Assembly: GCF_022513635.1 (NCBI RefSeq)
Contig: NZ_JAKWBL010000003.1
Coordinates: 310,001-374,000 of the forward strand
DNA length: 64,000 bases
Direction: 5' to 3'
DNA from: Paraniabella ginsengisoli
GTDB lineage: Bacteria > Bacteroidota > Bacteroidia > Chitinophagales > Chitinophagaceae
The notes below the pieces were generated by a model. That model ran no database searches. It saw only the letters and a program-made list of their open reading frames with translations, and was not told the origin of the DNA. Shown here one piece after another: positions 9,749-20,522 of this stretch (positions within the stretch are counted from its first letter, which is position 1; every line of letters begins with the position of its first letter). A program made the position numbers and the translations under genes.

Positions 9749-9988
9749 ATGGAAACAACAAATATGGAATTTACGCAGGAAGATTTATTAGTAACAAGAT
9801 TAGATGAAACGACTGGAGCTGCTGGTGCGTACGACGGTGATGGTGATGGGGACGGCGATGGTGGTGAAGACGGTGGCGATGGCGCTGATGGAGATGGTGG
9901 TGCTGATGGAGACGGCGGCGCTGACGGAGATGGTGGTGCCGATGGTGATGGTGGTACTACTGAAAGTGAAGGAACAACAGGAGCTTAA
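9749..9988 (+). CDS. Small Asp-Gly repeat peptide, possible modified-peptide precursor
   Basis: A 79-residue acidic peptide. The first 28 residues (METTNMEFTQEDLLVTRLDE then TTGAAGAY) look like a leader; the rest is almost only Asp and Gly: alternating DG (about residues 29-38), then GEDGGDG, then ADGDGG repeated exactly four times (46-69), ending TTESEGTTGA. No Cys, Lys or His occurs, and Arg appears only in the leader. A strong terminator hairpin follows the stop by about 30 bases, and a JmjC oxygenase starts 97 bases downstream. No known family is recognised. A small precursor, an attenuating hairpin and a modifying enzyme is a gene order often seen in RiPP loci; that is inference. Simple repeat expansion in a secreted acidic peptide is the alternative. 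Confidence 0.6.
   Translation: METTNMEFTQEDLLVTRLDETTGAAGAYDGDGDGDGDGGEDGGDGADGDGGADGDGGADGDGGADGDGGTTESEGTTGA
9884..9955. repeat. 18-bp tandem repeat, four units, in frame
   Basis: Four 18-base units coding ADGDGG lie head to tail. The units differ only at third positions (GCT/GCC, GAT/GAC, GGA/GGT, GGT/GGC), so the protein repeat is perfect while the DNA has drifted silently. This suggests selection on the peptide rather than a very recent slippage event. Confidence 0.9.
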
Positions 9989-10017
9989 GTATTCCAGCTG
10001 ATCAAACGAACTTTTTT

Positions 10018-10056
10018 AAAAAGCCGCAGTTATGGTAAATTTCTGCGGCTTTTTTT
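10018..10056 (+). terminator. Rho-independent terminator/attenuator after the Asp-Gly peptide
   Basis: Twelve-base stem AAAAAGCCGCAG / CTGCGGCTTTTT with a 13-base loop and a run of seven Ts (10050-10056). It lies between the small peptide gene and the JmjC gene on the same strand, so the enzyme would be made by read-through or from its own promoter. Confidence 0.85.
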
Positions 10057-10084
10057 AATTTAAAGACTTCATTAAAACCAGACA

Positions 10085-11268
10085 ATGAATAATTTTTTCG
10101 ATACAATTGTAAACCCTTATACAGTTGATGATTTTTTCAACACTTATCATGAAAAAGATATTTTACATATAAAAAGGAATGACGAGCATTATTATGAAAG
10201 CATATTAACTCCTAAAGAAATTTCAAATTACCTGGAAAGACAAGATGTTTTCTACCCCTCTATCAGAATTGTAAAAAATGGCAAAGAAATACCTAACACA
10301 GAATATACGCTCAAAAGCACTCCTATCGGGCATCATCGCAAAGACGGTATTATAAATACAGATAAGGCATTTGCCTTGTTTAATAATGGCGCAACATTCG
10401 TCGTACAAGCCGGGCAGCGTTATTTCAACAACCTGTCTCATTGTTGTTTGCAACTTTCACAAAAATTCAATGCGCCGGTGCAGGCTAATTTATATATTAC
10501 ACCTAACAAATCGCAAGGCTTTAACCCCCATTGGGATACGCATGATGTTTTTGTACTCCAGATATCGGGAACTAAAACCTGGCATTTGTATGGATTCGAA
10601 AAAGAACTTCCTACAAAAAATCAGACTTTTGTAAGTAAGGATTATAACAAAGAGCCTGTTCAAACTATTCAGTTAAGTCCCGGCGATTTTTTGTATGTGC
10701 CACGTGGCTATGTGCATGACGCGATGGCTGATGACGGAATTTCGTCGCATATCACTATTGGAATATTATCTTTTACCTGGGCCAGGTATTTCAATGAAAT
10801 TTTCCCTCAATTGGAAGAGTTTAAAACCTTCCGCGAAGCAGTGCCTTTTTGGAAAGGTGATATTTCCGATTTGATAAAAGAAAAAACCGAAGTGCTTAAA
10901 CAAAAACTTTCAGAATTAAATTTTGATAAAGGTATTGAGCGGTTGAACAAAAATCATAAAACGGCGCAGGCACAGCCCCTTCATAATTATTTCGAAAGCA
11001 TTAGAAATATTGATAAAGTAACCTCCGAAACAAAATTAAGACTGAACGAAGGCGTTATTTATACCTTTGTAAAAAAGAATCGGCAAACGAATTGCAATTA
11101 TTAGGCAAATCTATACAGATTCCCGATGCTGTAAAACCAGCATTAGACTTCGTTTTTAGCAATAAAAAATTCAGTTTGAAAGATTTGCCCGAAAACACAG
11201 AAGTAACAAAAGACCTCGTTACAAAACTTATAAGAGAAGGCGTTGTTTATATTGATGAGTCAATGTGA
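10085..11268 (+). CDS. JmjC/Cupin_4-type 2-oxoglutarate oxygenase, ribosomal-oxygenase-like (one frameshift)
   Basis: An iron and 2-oxoglutarate-dependent hydroxylase of the ROX group (YcfD/RoxA, MINA53, NO66). The JmjC core has the HxD metal motif in NPHWDTHDVFVLQISG (about residues 140-155), TKTWHLYG, and the second His in LYVPRGYVHDAM. A linker helix region follows, then a winged-helix-like C-terminus (ALDFVFSNKKFSLKDL, LIREGVVYI). One G is missing near 11080, so the frame ends early at 11104; read through, the stop is 11268 and the length about 394 residues, right for the group. Known members hydroxylate Arg or His of ribosomal proteins. The neighbouring Asp-Gly peptide is a possible alternative substrate, by proximity only. 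Confidence 0.85.
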
Positions 11269-11415
11269 TTAGCGCATTAACTTAATGGAGCGTCATACCA
11301 ACGAAGAAGGCTTCTCCAGTAGCCAGCATCATATATGTAACAAGGAGATCTCTCTGCGGTCGAGATGGCGATCAAAGCCAATGATATTTATCGATGAACT
11401 ATAAAGCATTCATGT

Positions 11416-12318
11416 TTGGAAAGTAATATAAATAAGGAAGTTTTTTTTTGTAGCGCAGCGTCAAGGTATTTTAAGGAGCAACTGGCAGGTACAGCGGCTA
11501 ATTCAAATGCTTTCATTTTGATCGAACACAGCAATCCTTTTCCGGAAAAGATCATTGAAGCTCATTTTGATAAGGATTGGCTAAGAGAAATACAACAGCT
11601 TGCAAAGTCTCTTAAGGCTAAAGTATTATTAACCCGAAATAAAAAAACAAACTTTAAAGATTGTAAGATATCTTTTGTTGATTGTAAAACCTTCCGATAC
11701 TTTACTATTCACACCACCATCGACAAGGTTACTTCCATAAGGCTTGGCGATCAAATCAATTCGCCAGATACACAATGGCAAACAGATCCCTTTTTTGTTA
11801 TATGCACAAATGGTAAAAAAGATAAATGCTGTGCTAAATTCGGATTTCCTGTTTTTAAATTTTTTGAATCCTTCAATGCTGATGTAAATGTTTGGGAATG
11901 CACACATGTAGGCGGCGACAGGTTTGCGGCTAATGTAGTAGCAATGCCGTTTGGTATTTATTACGGACATGTAGCAGTTGAAGATGTAGGACACATCATG
12001 GTTAGAACCCTGTTACGCAAGATATACAAGAATAAATTTCGGGGTTTAAGCCGGCGATCGTTTTACGAACAGGCGATTGAATGTCACTTACGGGAATATT
12101 TACAAAATTATGATATAGATTTTGAAATACACACCCACCTGTTATTGCACGAAGGCAATCATTATTCGGTAGATGTAACCACCAGCAATAACGGACATTA
12201 TATACTGGATTTGGAAAGAGTGGCAATTGATTATCCGCACCTGCTTACCTGCAAAGCAAAAAAGCAGGAAAATATATCAAAATTCAGATTGTCAAGATTA
12301 GAAAAAATTGAGTCATAA
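11416..12318 (+). CDS. Sucrase/ferredoxin-like family protein
   Basis: A 300-residue protein of the Suc_Fer-like family, thioredoxin-fold proteins carrying a [2Fe-2S] cluster. The cluster region is VICTNGKKDKCCAKFG (about residues 135-150) with three Cys; the next conserved block, WECTHVGGDRFAANVV, has the family's H-V-GG-RFAAN pattern. The C-terminal part (YSVDVTTSNNGHYILDLERV) is less conserved. The frame opens with TTG at 11416; the nearby ATG at 11412 is out of frame, so the start is either TTG or obscured by a miscall. It is on the same strand as the JmjC gene, 147 bases downstream, and could donate electrons in that locus, but this is speculation. Confidence 0.8.
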   Translation: MESNINKEVFFCSAASRYFKEQLAGTAANSNAFILIEHSNPFPEKIIEAHFDKDWLREIQQLAKSLKAKVLLTRNKKTNFKDCKISFVDCKTFRYFTIHTTIDKVTSIRLGDQINSPDTQWQTDPFFVICTNGKKDKCCAKFGFPVFKFFESFNADVNVWECTHVGGDRFAANVVAMPFGIYYGHVAVEDVGHIMVRTLLRKIYKNKFRGLSRRSFYEQAIECHLREYLQNYDIDFEIHTHLLLHEGNHYSVDVTTSNNGHYILDLERVAIDYPHLLTCKAKKQENISKFRLSRLEKIES

Positions 12319-12344
12319 AAAAGGGTGCTTTTAAGCACCCTTTT
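12319..12344. terminator. Bidirectional hairpin terminator
   Basis: Perfect 12-base stem AAAAGGGTGCTT / AAGCACCCTTTT with a two-base loop, between the converging sucrase/ferredoxin-like (+) and SusD (-) genes. The T- and A-rich flanks make it a terminator in both directions. Confidence 0.85.
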
Positions 12345-12362
12345 ACTTTTTTGATATGAACA

Positions 12363-14165
12363 TTATTCTAAAGTTGGATTGAATGTTCCTCCCCAATCTT
12401 TATTCTGCTCTATTTTACTTCCTGCAGCAATAACATTTTGCTGTATTGGTGCAAAATAATATTTATTCGGCAGAGTATTAATGTCAACACCAGACTGTGG
12501 CGTTTGTAATAAGCTGTATTTGAAATTGGTCTCAGTCAATTGATTGGCTAAAGCCATTTCCCTGGCTTGTGTCAAAGGTATTTCGGCACCACCAGCGTTA
12601 ATAGCAATCGCTTCAACCCCATTTTTAGGTTTGGCGTTGAAGACACTGAACATTCTCCACCTGCGCAGATCGCTAAATCTCAAACCCTCAAAACAAAACT
12701 CAATGTTACGTTCATCCATAATCGCCTGCCTTGTCTGCTCGCGCGTAGTTGCTATTATGCCATAACTACCACTCGCACCAGCTTCGATTCCTGCCCTTTG
12801 ACGTATCGCTTTTAGAATATCCAAAGCCTCCGATGTGTGCCCTGTTTCATTAGCTGCCTCAGCATAATTTAACATCACTTCCGCAAAGCGCATCAAAACA
12901 TAGTCCACATCATATTGTTGAACCTGAGCTTGTGTGAGCGAAAGATTACTGTTCTTTAAAATGAAGAATCCGCTGTATCTGTCATTATTTTGCGACTTTT
13001 CTGATGATTTAGGATTTACGCCGTAACTATCCAATACATTGGCGATTCCAATTGATGTGTACTGCCTGTAACCTGGCATGGTACCAGCAACTGGGTACAA
13101 ACCTGCATTCCATACAACGGATTTTTCAAAGCGTGGATCTCTGTTAAGCCAATAGGATTGTAAGAATTCTGCATCGCTTTTATAATATAGCCCGGAAGGG
13201 TCATCATACTGTTTTCCATCTTTCATAGGAAAAGCTTTAACCATTTCCCATGTGGGACCAACAGAAGCCGGGCCACGACTGAGCGAACCAGGACGAGCGC
13301 CATTATCCCATGCAGCAACTTTGTTAGGGAATAAATTGGTTACGGAAAAAACCACTTCGGCGTTTCTTTCAGACAGTGCTATTTGTGCATAATCCTCTAT
13401 AAGCGTGTAGCCTTGCGTGCTCAGACTATCATAAGCCTTTTTATTTATAGTGTAAGCTTCACTCCAATAACTATTGTTCCAGGGATTGCCCGGATTGAAT
13501 TGTGGTGACGCTTTATACAACGATACTTTTGCCTTGAAGGCCAACGCGAAATTACCATCGATTCTTCCCCAATCGCCCGATGAAGAAGTGATACGTTGTG
13601 GCAGTAAACCAATAGCTGAATCCAAATCATTATTAATAAAATCAAAGCAGTCCTTCGTGGAGTTGCGTGGAATATTCAGCTCATCCGCATATCTGTCTTG
13701 CGGCACTTTTAAATAGGGTACGCCGCCGTAAGTTTTCACAAGGCCGAAATAAGTATACGCTCTTAAAAAATAAAATTGTCCCAGTAATGCATCTTTAACA
13801 TTTTGCGGTAATGTACCAATGTTGGTTCTCAGAATACCTTCATTGATTAAACGTATGCGCGTGTAATTATTGTTCCAGTCATTATTTCCAGAACCCGGTA
13901 TGGCTACGAGATTTCCTGCATTTACAGTAGTTACGACATCTGCTGGAAAAGGTACGCCGGTGAGTTGTTCACTTTGTCCGTCAAGACCTATGTTCCAATT
14001 CCCAAAGGCATCGGAATAAATATTTCCTAGGTAAGCGTTTGCTACATTGGGATCTGTCCATACCAACGAAGGATCATAACCATTGAGATTGGGTATGTCC
14101 AGCACTTTTGAGCAACTGGCGAATAAAATAATCGCCGATGAATATATGATCAATAATTTTTTCAT
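12363..14165 (-). CDS. SusD/RagB-family outer-membrane nutrient-binding lipoprotein
   Basis: A surface lipoprotein that forms a lid over a SusC transporter and binds glycans or other nutrients. The start MKKLLIIYSSAIILFASCSK (14165) has a lipobox with Cys at residue 17. The SusD fold is shown by ALLGQFYFLRAYTYFGLVKTYGGVPYL, repeated TPR-like helices, DERNIEFCFEGLRFSDLRRW and the final PIQQNVIAAGSKIEQNKDWGG. About 600 residues, intact. It follows susC by 26 bases on the same strand. The first in-frame ATG upstream (14192) gives a charged N-terminus that would spoil the signal peptide, so 14165 is preferred. Confidence 0.95.
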   Translation of the reverse strand: MKKLLIIYSSAIILFASCSKVLDIPNLNGYDPSLVWTDPNVANAYLGNIYSDAFGNWNIGLDGQSEQLTGVPFPADVVTTVNAGNLVAIPGSGNNDWNNNYTRIRLINEGILRTNIGTLPQNVKDALLGQFYFLRAYTYFGLVKTYGGVPYLKVPQDRYADELNIPRNSTKDCFDFINNDLDSAIGLLPQRITSSSGDWGRIDGNFALAFKAKVSLYKASPQFNPGNPWNNSYWSEAYTINKKAYDSLSTQGYTLIEDYAQIALSERNAEVVFSVTNLFPNKVAAWDNGARPGSLSRGPASVGPTWEMVKAFPMKDGKQYDDPSGLYYKSDAEFLQSYWLNRDPRFEKSVVWNAGLYPVAGTMPGYRQYTSIGIANVLDSYGVNPKSSEKSQNNDRYSGFFILKNSNLSLTQAQVQQYDVDYVLMRFAEVMLNYAEAANETGHTSEALDILKAIRQRAGIEAGASGSYGIIATTREQTRQAIMDERNIEFCFEGLRFSDLRRWRMFSVFNAKPKNGVEAIAINAGGAEIPLTQAREMALANQLTETNFKYSLLQTPQSGVDINTLPNKYYFAPIQQNVIAAGSKIEQNKDWGGTFNPTLE

Positions 14166-14191
14166 GTGTTTCTTTTTATTATGGAATGGCA

Positions 14192-17100
14192 TTAAAACTT
14201 AAGATTCAATCCTACCGTAAATGTTTTCATAATAGGATATGAATCGTAATTCTTTTGTTCAGGATCCTGAAACTCTTTCATCTTTGAAAACGTAAACAGG
14301 TTAGTTCCGTTTAGAAATATCTGTGTTCCCGTAAGACCTATTTTATTAATCCAATTTGCTGGAAGATCATACGCAACATTAATGTTTCTAAGTCTGAGGT
14401 AAGCTCCATTACGAAGCCAAAAGGTGGAACCTAAAGTTCCCGACTCCAACCAGTTCTTGCCAACAGGCCGCGGATATTTTGCATTGGGGTTTTCTGGTGT
14501 CCACACATCGTCGGTCCATATTGGGTAATATGGCCTTATGGAACCTCCATGCTGGCGCATACCTTCACCATCCTGGTTGCTGATCATCCTGTCATATTTT
14601 CCAACACCCTGAAGAAGGGCATCCAACGAAAAGCCTCTCCATGAAACAGCAAAGCCAACGCCATAATTGATACGTGGCGCGCCATTATCACTAAGAAGTA
14701 TTACATCGTTATCATCAATTTTCCCATCAGGTGTATTGGAAAAACCAGCACCACGTATATCTTTATATTTAATAGCTCCCAGGTATGGTTTCCTACCAAA
14801 AATTGTATAGCCATCTGCCAACAATGCATCTAATTCAGATTGAGTGCGCACCAGGTCTTCAGCTACAAAGCCGAAAAGCCTGTTAGCAGGATATCCTACA
14901 GGATATCTAAAATCCTGTGGTTGTCCGGGATAGTAGGAGGCATTTGAAGGGTCTAAAACGTCCCACCTATCTTTTGCATATCCTATATTGGCATAAACAG
15001 AGTAAATAAATTCTCCTACTTTATCCTGCCATTGCAAAGCAAGTTCCAGCCCACGCGTTGAATTAGCAGCATAGTTTTCTGGTGCTAAGGCGCGTCCATA
15101 AGTTACAGGAATGGTAACATCGCGCGCGCCCAAAATATTCTTCTTCTTTTTAAGAACCCATCAATCGATCCTGATAGTCGATTTTTCAACATTGCAAAAT
15201 CTAATCCAAGGTTGGTTTCATAATTCGTTGCCCAAGTGATGCCTGGCACCGGTGTTGGACCAGGCCCTACATTTATATAATAGGTATTACCAAACATATA
15301 GCCTCCAGCGTTAGCATATGTATCCATGTACAAGAACTTTCCTATTTGTTCATTAGCAACATTAACTAAATTACCTGTAGTTCCATAGCCTCCTCGCAAC
15401 TTTAACTCATTAATCCAATCGATATTGTCTTTAAAGAATGACTCCTGCGATATTCTCCATGCCAGAGAAGCTGATGGAAAGAAACCCCATCTTTGGCTTT
15501 TTGCTGCCAACACGGTACCATCATATCGGAATGAAAAATCAGCCAGGTAACGATTGCCATAATTGTAATTCAATCTGCCAATCCAGGACTGGCGTGTTAA
15601 TGCAGGATCTATAAACTCTTCAGCATCTCCAAATCTGTTACCTGGAGAAGTAGAATAAGCAAACATTTGGTCAATATCTGTTACTGGAGCAAATCCCTGA
15701 GCAGTAGCGCCGATTCTTCTGTTATCTGCCTGTTCAAATACCGTCATTGCATTTATGGCATGTTCGCCAAATTTCCTGTCATAATTTAAATACCAGTTAA
15801 CCTGGTATTGCCATCCTGTAGAAATATTATAACGTAGAAATGGTTGATTCTGACTGAAAGTAAATATATTGATCTGATTAGGATCTGGCCTGCCGGGAAT
15901 ATATGGGTTGTTGGTTGGATCGGCTGAAATGAATTTATAATTGTATTGATGCGTAAGATACCATTTCCGCATATAATCATTGGCTTCATAATTACCCACC
16001 AACTTTGTTGATAACCCTTTCACGAACTGATCCAACTTTATATCTAATGTCAAGATCGATTAAACTGCCTACGGCGAGTATTGATATACCTATCGCCTTG
16101 CACCATATCTACAACATTCCAAAGCTGAAAGCTACCTATTGCCGGTTGAACCGGATAATCAGTGATGTTATTAGCTACGCTTCCATCTTCATTAAGATAA
16201 AAAGGGAACAGCTTAGGCCAGTTAAAAGTAACCCTGTAAAAATCACTCACATCATAATCATCATCACCTGTAAATGGCCAGTAGAAGCGATCCGCATTTT
16301 GTTGTGACGCAGCCAGGTTAAGATTTACCGATATTGCATTACTTAATTTGGCTGTCACATTACTACGCATATTAAATTTCTTGAAATCGAGATTGATGTA
16401 AGATCCTTTCTCTCCAGTATAGCTTACCATTGAATAGTAATTGATCTTTTCGCTTCCCCCACTTACACTTAGTAAATATTTTTGATTGGATGGATTGCGC
16501 CAAACCCAATCGTTAGCGTTATATGACCGATCCTTAAAGTAGTCAAAAATAGTTTGTGTATTAGGTAGCGGATCGCTTCGATCATTATATTCATTATTCC
16601 ACTGCGTTACACGATTCTGATAAGTTAGCTCATCTGTAGCAGTCGTCATATCAGCCAATAATTCCTGTGTTGGCCTTGAAGTTGTAAAGGAGGTTTGAAA
16701 ACCAAATACCGGCTTACCAGATGATCCTCTTTTGGTAGTGATAACCATTACACCATTACCAGCCTGCACGCCATAAACCGAAGCAGTTGCTGCATCTTTC
16801 AATATACTCATCTGATCAATTTCATTCGGGTCAAGGGCATCAAAAGCTGCTTTACTTTTAATAATACCATCAATTACATATACAGGCTCTCCAAAACTTC
16901 CACGTACCCGAATCGTTGAAGATGCGCCCGATAAGCCAGATGTATTGACTACCGTAACGCCTGCGGCACGTCCCGCCAACGCATTCGACATATTGGTAAG
17001 TGGAATGTTGTTTATTTTAGCTGTATTGATTGATGATACCGCTCCGGTAATATTCGATTTCTTTTGCGTACCATAACCTACTACCACCACTTCATCCATT

Positions 17101-17474
17101 TCGCCCTGTACAGGGCCTAATGTAATATTGACCTGCGTTTGATTATTTACAGGAACGTCAAGACTAGCAAAACCAACATAGCTAATTACGAGTGTATCCG
17201 TGCCAGACGGCATCCTTATACTAAAGTGACCACTCGAATCGGTTGTGGTTGCTTGTTGCGTGCTTTTTACGATCACGGTTGCTCCTGCAATCGCTGAACC
17301 TTGATTACTGACGACCGTGCCTGCGACGGTATGGTCCGTCTGAAAATAAAACTTACTGACTATGTCCGCTGCGCGAGTACGAGGATGGATGATTAAAACT
17401 AGCAATGCCAAAGCAATGCATTTAGGTAGGTTCACGCAAAAGCGAACCCGTTTGAGGGATTGGTTTAGTTTCAA
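14192..17474 (-). CDS. SusC/RagA-family TonB-linked outer-membrane transporter (two frameshifts)
   Basis: Imports the nutrient captured by SusD using TonB energy. After the signal peptide (RFCVNLPKCIALALLVLII) come a carboxypeptidase-like regulatory domain (VAGTVVSNQGSAIAGATVIV, DTLVISYVGF), the SusC signature DEVVVVGYGTQKKSNITGAV, the plug domain (VRGSFGEPVYVIDG, LKDAATASVYGVQAGNGVM) and a beta-barrel ending in TFTVGLNLKF with the C-terminal Phe. The frame breaks near 16060 and 15125, each repaired by one base in a homopolymer; total length is about 1,090 residues. The pair is compact, with no sigma/anti-sigma or hybrid two-component regulator beside it. Confidence 0.94.
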
Positions 17475-17547
17475 GATTTGAGGGTTTTAGCTTAGTGCCG
17501 AAAATAGCACAATCTTAACAGAACAACCCTCTTGAGTTAATATTTGT

Positions 17548-17556
17548 CAAAATATA
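17548..17556 (-). promoter_or_regulatory. Possible -7 promoter element for susC
   Basis: On the minus strand the bases read TATATTTTG, close to the Bacteroidota -7 consensus TAnnTTTG, about 74 bases before the susC start. No clear -33 TTTG partner at the usual spacing was found, so this is weak. Confidence 0.25.
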
Positions 17557-17591
17557 GTCAAAATAATACGCCCTAAATTCCCCTACTTTTT

Positions 17592-18573
17592 CTAATGCAA
17601 TTGTTCTTCAATAGCTTGTATCACAACTTCAAAATAATTTTCATCGTTGAGTTTACAGGCATGCCCCATGCCACCAGGACTAAATACATTTACTTCCATA
17701 ACCTTATCGCCAACAATATCAAGACCTACGAGAAACATACCATCCTTGACTAGCTTATGGCTTACCGCATCTACAATGTCCAGTGTTTTTTAGTAATCTT
17801 AGCAGGAGATACACTTCCACCCTGATGTATATTACTTCTGATATCACCTTCGGCCTGTGAACGATGAATAGCCGCTATCTTTCCGTTTATTTCAATGGGC
17901 TTACCTTCTAATAAAAAAGCCGTACATCTCCTTTGCTTGCTTTAGGAAGATATTCCTGTACAACAATATATCCATCACGTCCTATGGCATCTACTATCTG
18001 GTTTAAATTTTTATTTTGCTCATTCACCAGGAATACGTTCTTTCCACCGGAACCCTGTAATGGTTTCAATACGATATTCTTTTTATGCGAAGCATAAAAA
18101 CTTTGTATTTCGCTAAGGCTGCGGGTAATAATGGTTTCAGGTCTTATTATTTCAGGAAAGTATTGGAAATACATTTTATTTGTAGCTTTCGCCAGCATGT
18201 CAGGGTTATTCAACACCAACACTCCATTCTTTTTGCGAGCTGACCAAATACAATGCCCGCGTATTGTGCCCATGGCCGCTCTTCCAAATCTGCAGACGGA
18301 TCATTTCTTAACATCAACACATCCAGATCTTTGGACTCTATCAACTTCTTATCAACCTTAAATACCTCATCCATGAATATCTTGGGGCTTCTGAATTTTT
18401 TTGATGGAGCTTTTTTTATGCGCACCCATTTGTCCCGATGCTGTATAACTAAAATCCTCCACAGCAATATAAAATACATCATGACCCATTTGCAAAGCTT
18501 GCAACGCCAATCGGGTTGTAGTATATAAGGGTTCTTCAGTATCATAGTCGTTAATAACAAAAGCTATTTTCAT
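17592..18573 (-). CDS. ATP-grasp amino-acid/peptide ligase, GshB/RimK-like (about four frameshifts)
   Basis: An ATP-grasp ligase of the glutathione-synthetase/RimK type, which joins a carboxylate to an amine through an acyl phosphate. It starts MKIAFVINDYDTEEPLYTT; VLMLRNDPSADLEERPWAQY is the N-terminal GshB-like part; VLKPLQGSGGKNVFLV is the ATP-grasp glycine loop and VVQEYLPKASKGDVRLF the central strand; the C-terminus has GLDIVGDKVMEVNVFSPGG with the metal-ligand Glu and Asn. Breaks are near 18400, 18265, 17920 and 17795; the stop is TAG at 17592. Repaired length is about 325 residues. It lies downstream of the DUF1704/MATCAP-like and amidohydrolase genes, and these three families recur together. 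Confidence 0.8.
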
Positions 18574-18679
18574 TTATTTATATTTTTATATTTTAAATGT
18601 CTGGTATAATCTTTAGTTTTTTTAAAACTATCATTTACTCATGTTTTTAATAATCCTTACATGACAGTTTACACTATTC

Positions 18680-20522
18680 TCATTGCTGGATCATTTTAAA
18701 AATGTTTCCATCTTTTTTAATTGCTTCAATTTTCTCTTTGAAATCTCCCGACAGAAAACGTGGAGTAATAGGTGCTTCAAGTAAAATGTTTCGATGTATC
18801 AATTCCTGCACCACAGGCAAATAGTCTTCCCTTATCTTGCCGATCAATAGATGTTTAAGGTCTTTTCCTTTTTTATATAATTAATGATATTTAAAAAGCC
18901 TTTTAAATAAACAGCATCCTTAGTTAAACCGCCGCCTCTGTATGCCCGCATACAAATATTAAATGCTGAATGTTCAACAAATGTATACTTATCTGTAAGC
19001 AAGTTGAAAGTTTCAACAAAAGATTTTCCACTTACCATTTCGTGTACGGCCACGACGGGCAGCCAGAGTACGCATTCGACTATTGGTTAACCCGTCATTT
19101 AAATATTCGGCGAGTACAGCAAGACCTTCCTGCAATTCTTCATAACCGGGTACCCCTATGGAAAATAACTCAAGTGGCTGGGCCTTTCCATTATAATAAG
19201 TTACAACATGAGTGCCTATTTCATGTTGTAACAAAGGGCTGCGCGCGCTTTTTTGATACACCAAATGCTGAATTAATATTAAGCACACCTTTGGAAACCA
19301 ATATTCCTTCTACATCATCTGCTATTCGAACACTGGTGGAAATACTTGGGTCCTGCAACCTCAGCCATTTTAATTCTTTTTGTGCAAGTAATGCAAACTG
19401 CGCCGCATTCATTCTTTTGGATTCGCTCGCCGGTTCATGGTTTACATCTATTGCCACTAACAACGCCTTGGCAATATCCAGCAACTGTTCACTAACAGGC
19501 CCAAACAATTGCAGACTACTAAGCATAAAATCATGCTTTTCCCTTTCCTGCATCATGTTTAACATGCGGTCTATTTCTTTACGCTTATCGCGAAATAAAA
19601 ATGCAACTGTAGGATCAATGATATCTTCAACCGGCAGATTATATATTTTCCTTTTAATAAGTTCAGGATCCACCGGCATAGGACGATAATGAAATATAGG
19701 ATTTTTAGCATAGTTAGCCTTTTTAAAATCCTGCCAGGCTTCTTCTACATTGATTGGGGTAACCAACATTAAAAAATCAAATAATTTGCTGTAAGCCGCA
19801 AGCTCCCTATCAATTTCCCTGGCCTTATCATCCACTATCGTTGTGCCCAACATTTGAAAATGTGACGCACTAAAGGATGTTTGAAGACGAATGAACTCAA
19901 AAAAACTCTTTCGTAATGCCTTACTATAACTTGCCCGTAATTCGCGTAAGAACAAGGGATATGGTTTGCCTGTAATTTCATTAATATAAACTGGTGCAAT
20001 TTCCAAACCCACTAAAGTAATGCCATGTTTTTCAAGATATTCTTTTGACAAGGGCTTCTTATCTTGTGGCGCTGCTGGCTCATCCTGCTTTTTAATTAAA
20101 GATGTTTTACCCCAGGAAGGAATAGGAATCTTATTAAGCTCGGCATCTAACTTACGGGCAGTATCTATAGCGCTTTTTTGATTTATATAAATTGTAAACG
20201 GTGATTGATAAGGCTGCGGTGCCAACCAGGTTTCTACAACAAGAAATCCCTTAAATTTATCTGCAAATAAATTACTGATCGACTCTACGATCTTTACCAA
20301 TAGCCCTTCATTATCTTCTTCTATTACTAAATAAGATGATTCAGTTTTACCCAACCGATTGGCAAAATAATCTTTACCACCGCGCAGCCTGTAAACCAAT
20401 AAAAATGGAACCGCCTTTTCAATTTTCAAAATTCCATTTCCTGGCAAACTGATATGAATAGGATCAGACTTCTTAAGTTTATCCTGTAGTCGATTTAGTA
20501 TTTTTTGGCCTGCTTCGGTCAT
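18680..20522 (-). CDS. DUF1704/MATCAP-like zinc carboxypeptidase, QEGLA-motif protein (three frameshifts)
   Basis: A protein of about 610 residues from the family long labelled flavohemoglobin expression-modulating QEGLA motif protein. Its C-terminal half carries LLQHEIGTHVVTYYNG, a HEXXXH zinc site, then GYEELQEGLAVLAEYL with the QEGLA motif and its Glu. The same fold and motif occur in eukaryotic MATCAP, which removes C-terminal Tyr or Glu from tubulin. Breaks lie near 19265, 19040 and 18865; the tail continues to IFKMIQQ with stop TGA at 18680. Its start overlaps the stop of the N-formylglutamate amidohydrolase gene by four bases, so the two are coupled. Substrate in bacteria is unknown. 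Confidence 0.85.

Noticed and set aside
9749..9988. RTX-type calcium-binding repeats in the Asp-Gly peptide
   Set aside because: RTX repeats follow GGxGxDxxx nonapeptides with a hydrophobic residue; here no hydrophobic residue occurs in the core and the period is six.
9804..10001. A Met/Val-rich 65-residue frame overlapping the Asp-Gly peptide in another phase
   Set aside because: It is the shifted reading of the GATGGT repeat; it starts late, has no leader-like part and no family match.
6594..17474. One polysaccharide-utilisation locus joining the glycosidase and SusCD
   Set aside because: They are on the same strand but separated by three plus-strand genes and terminators; nothing links their regulation.
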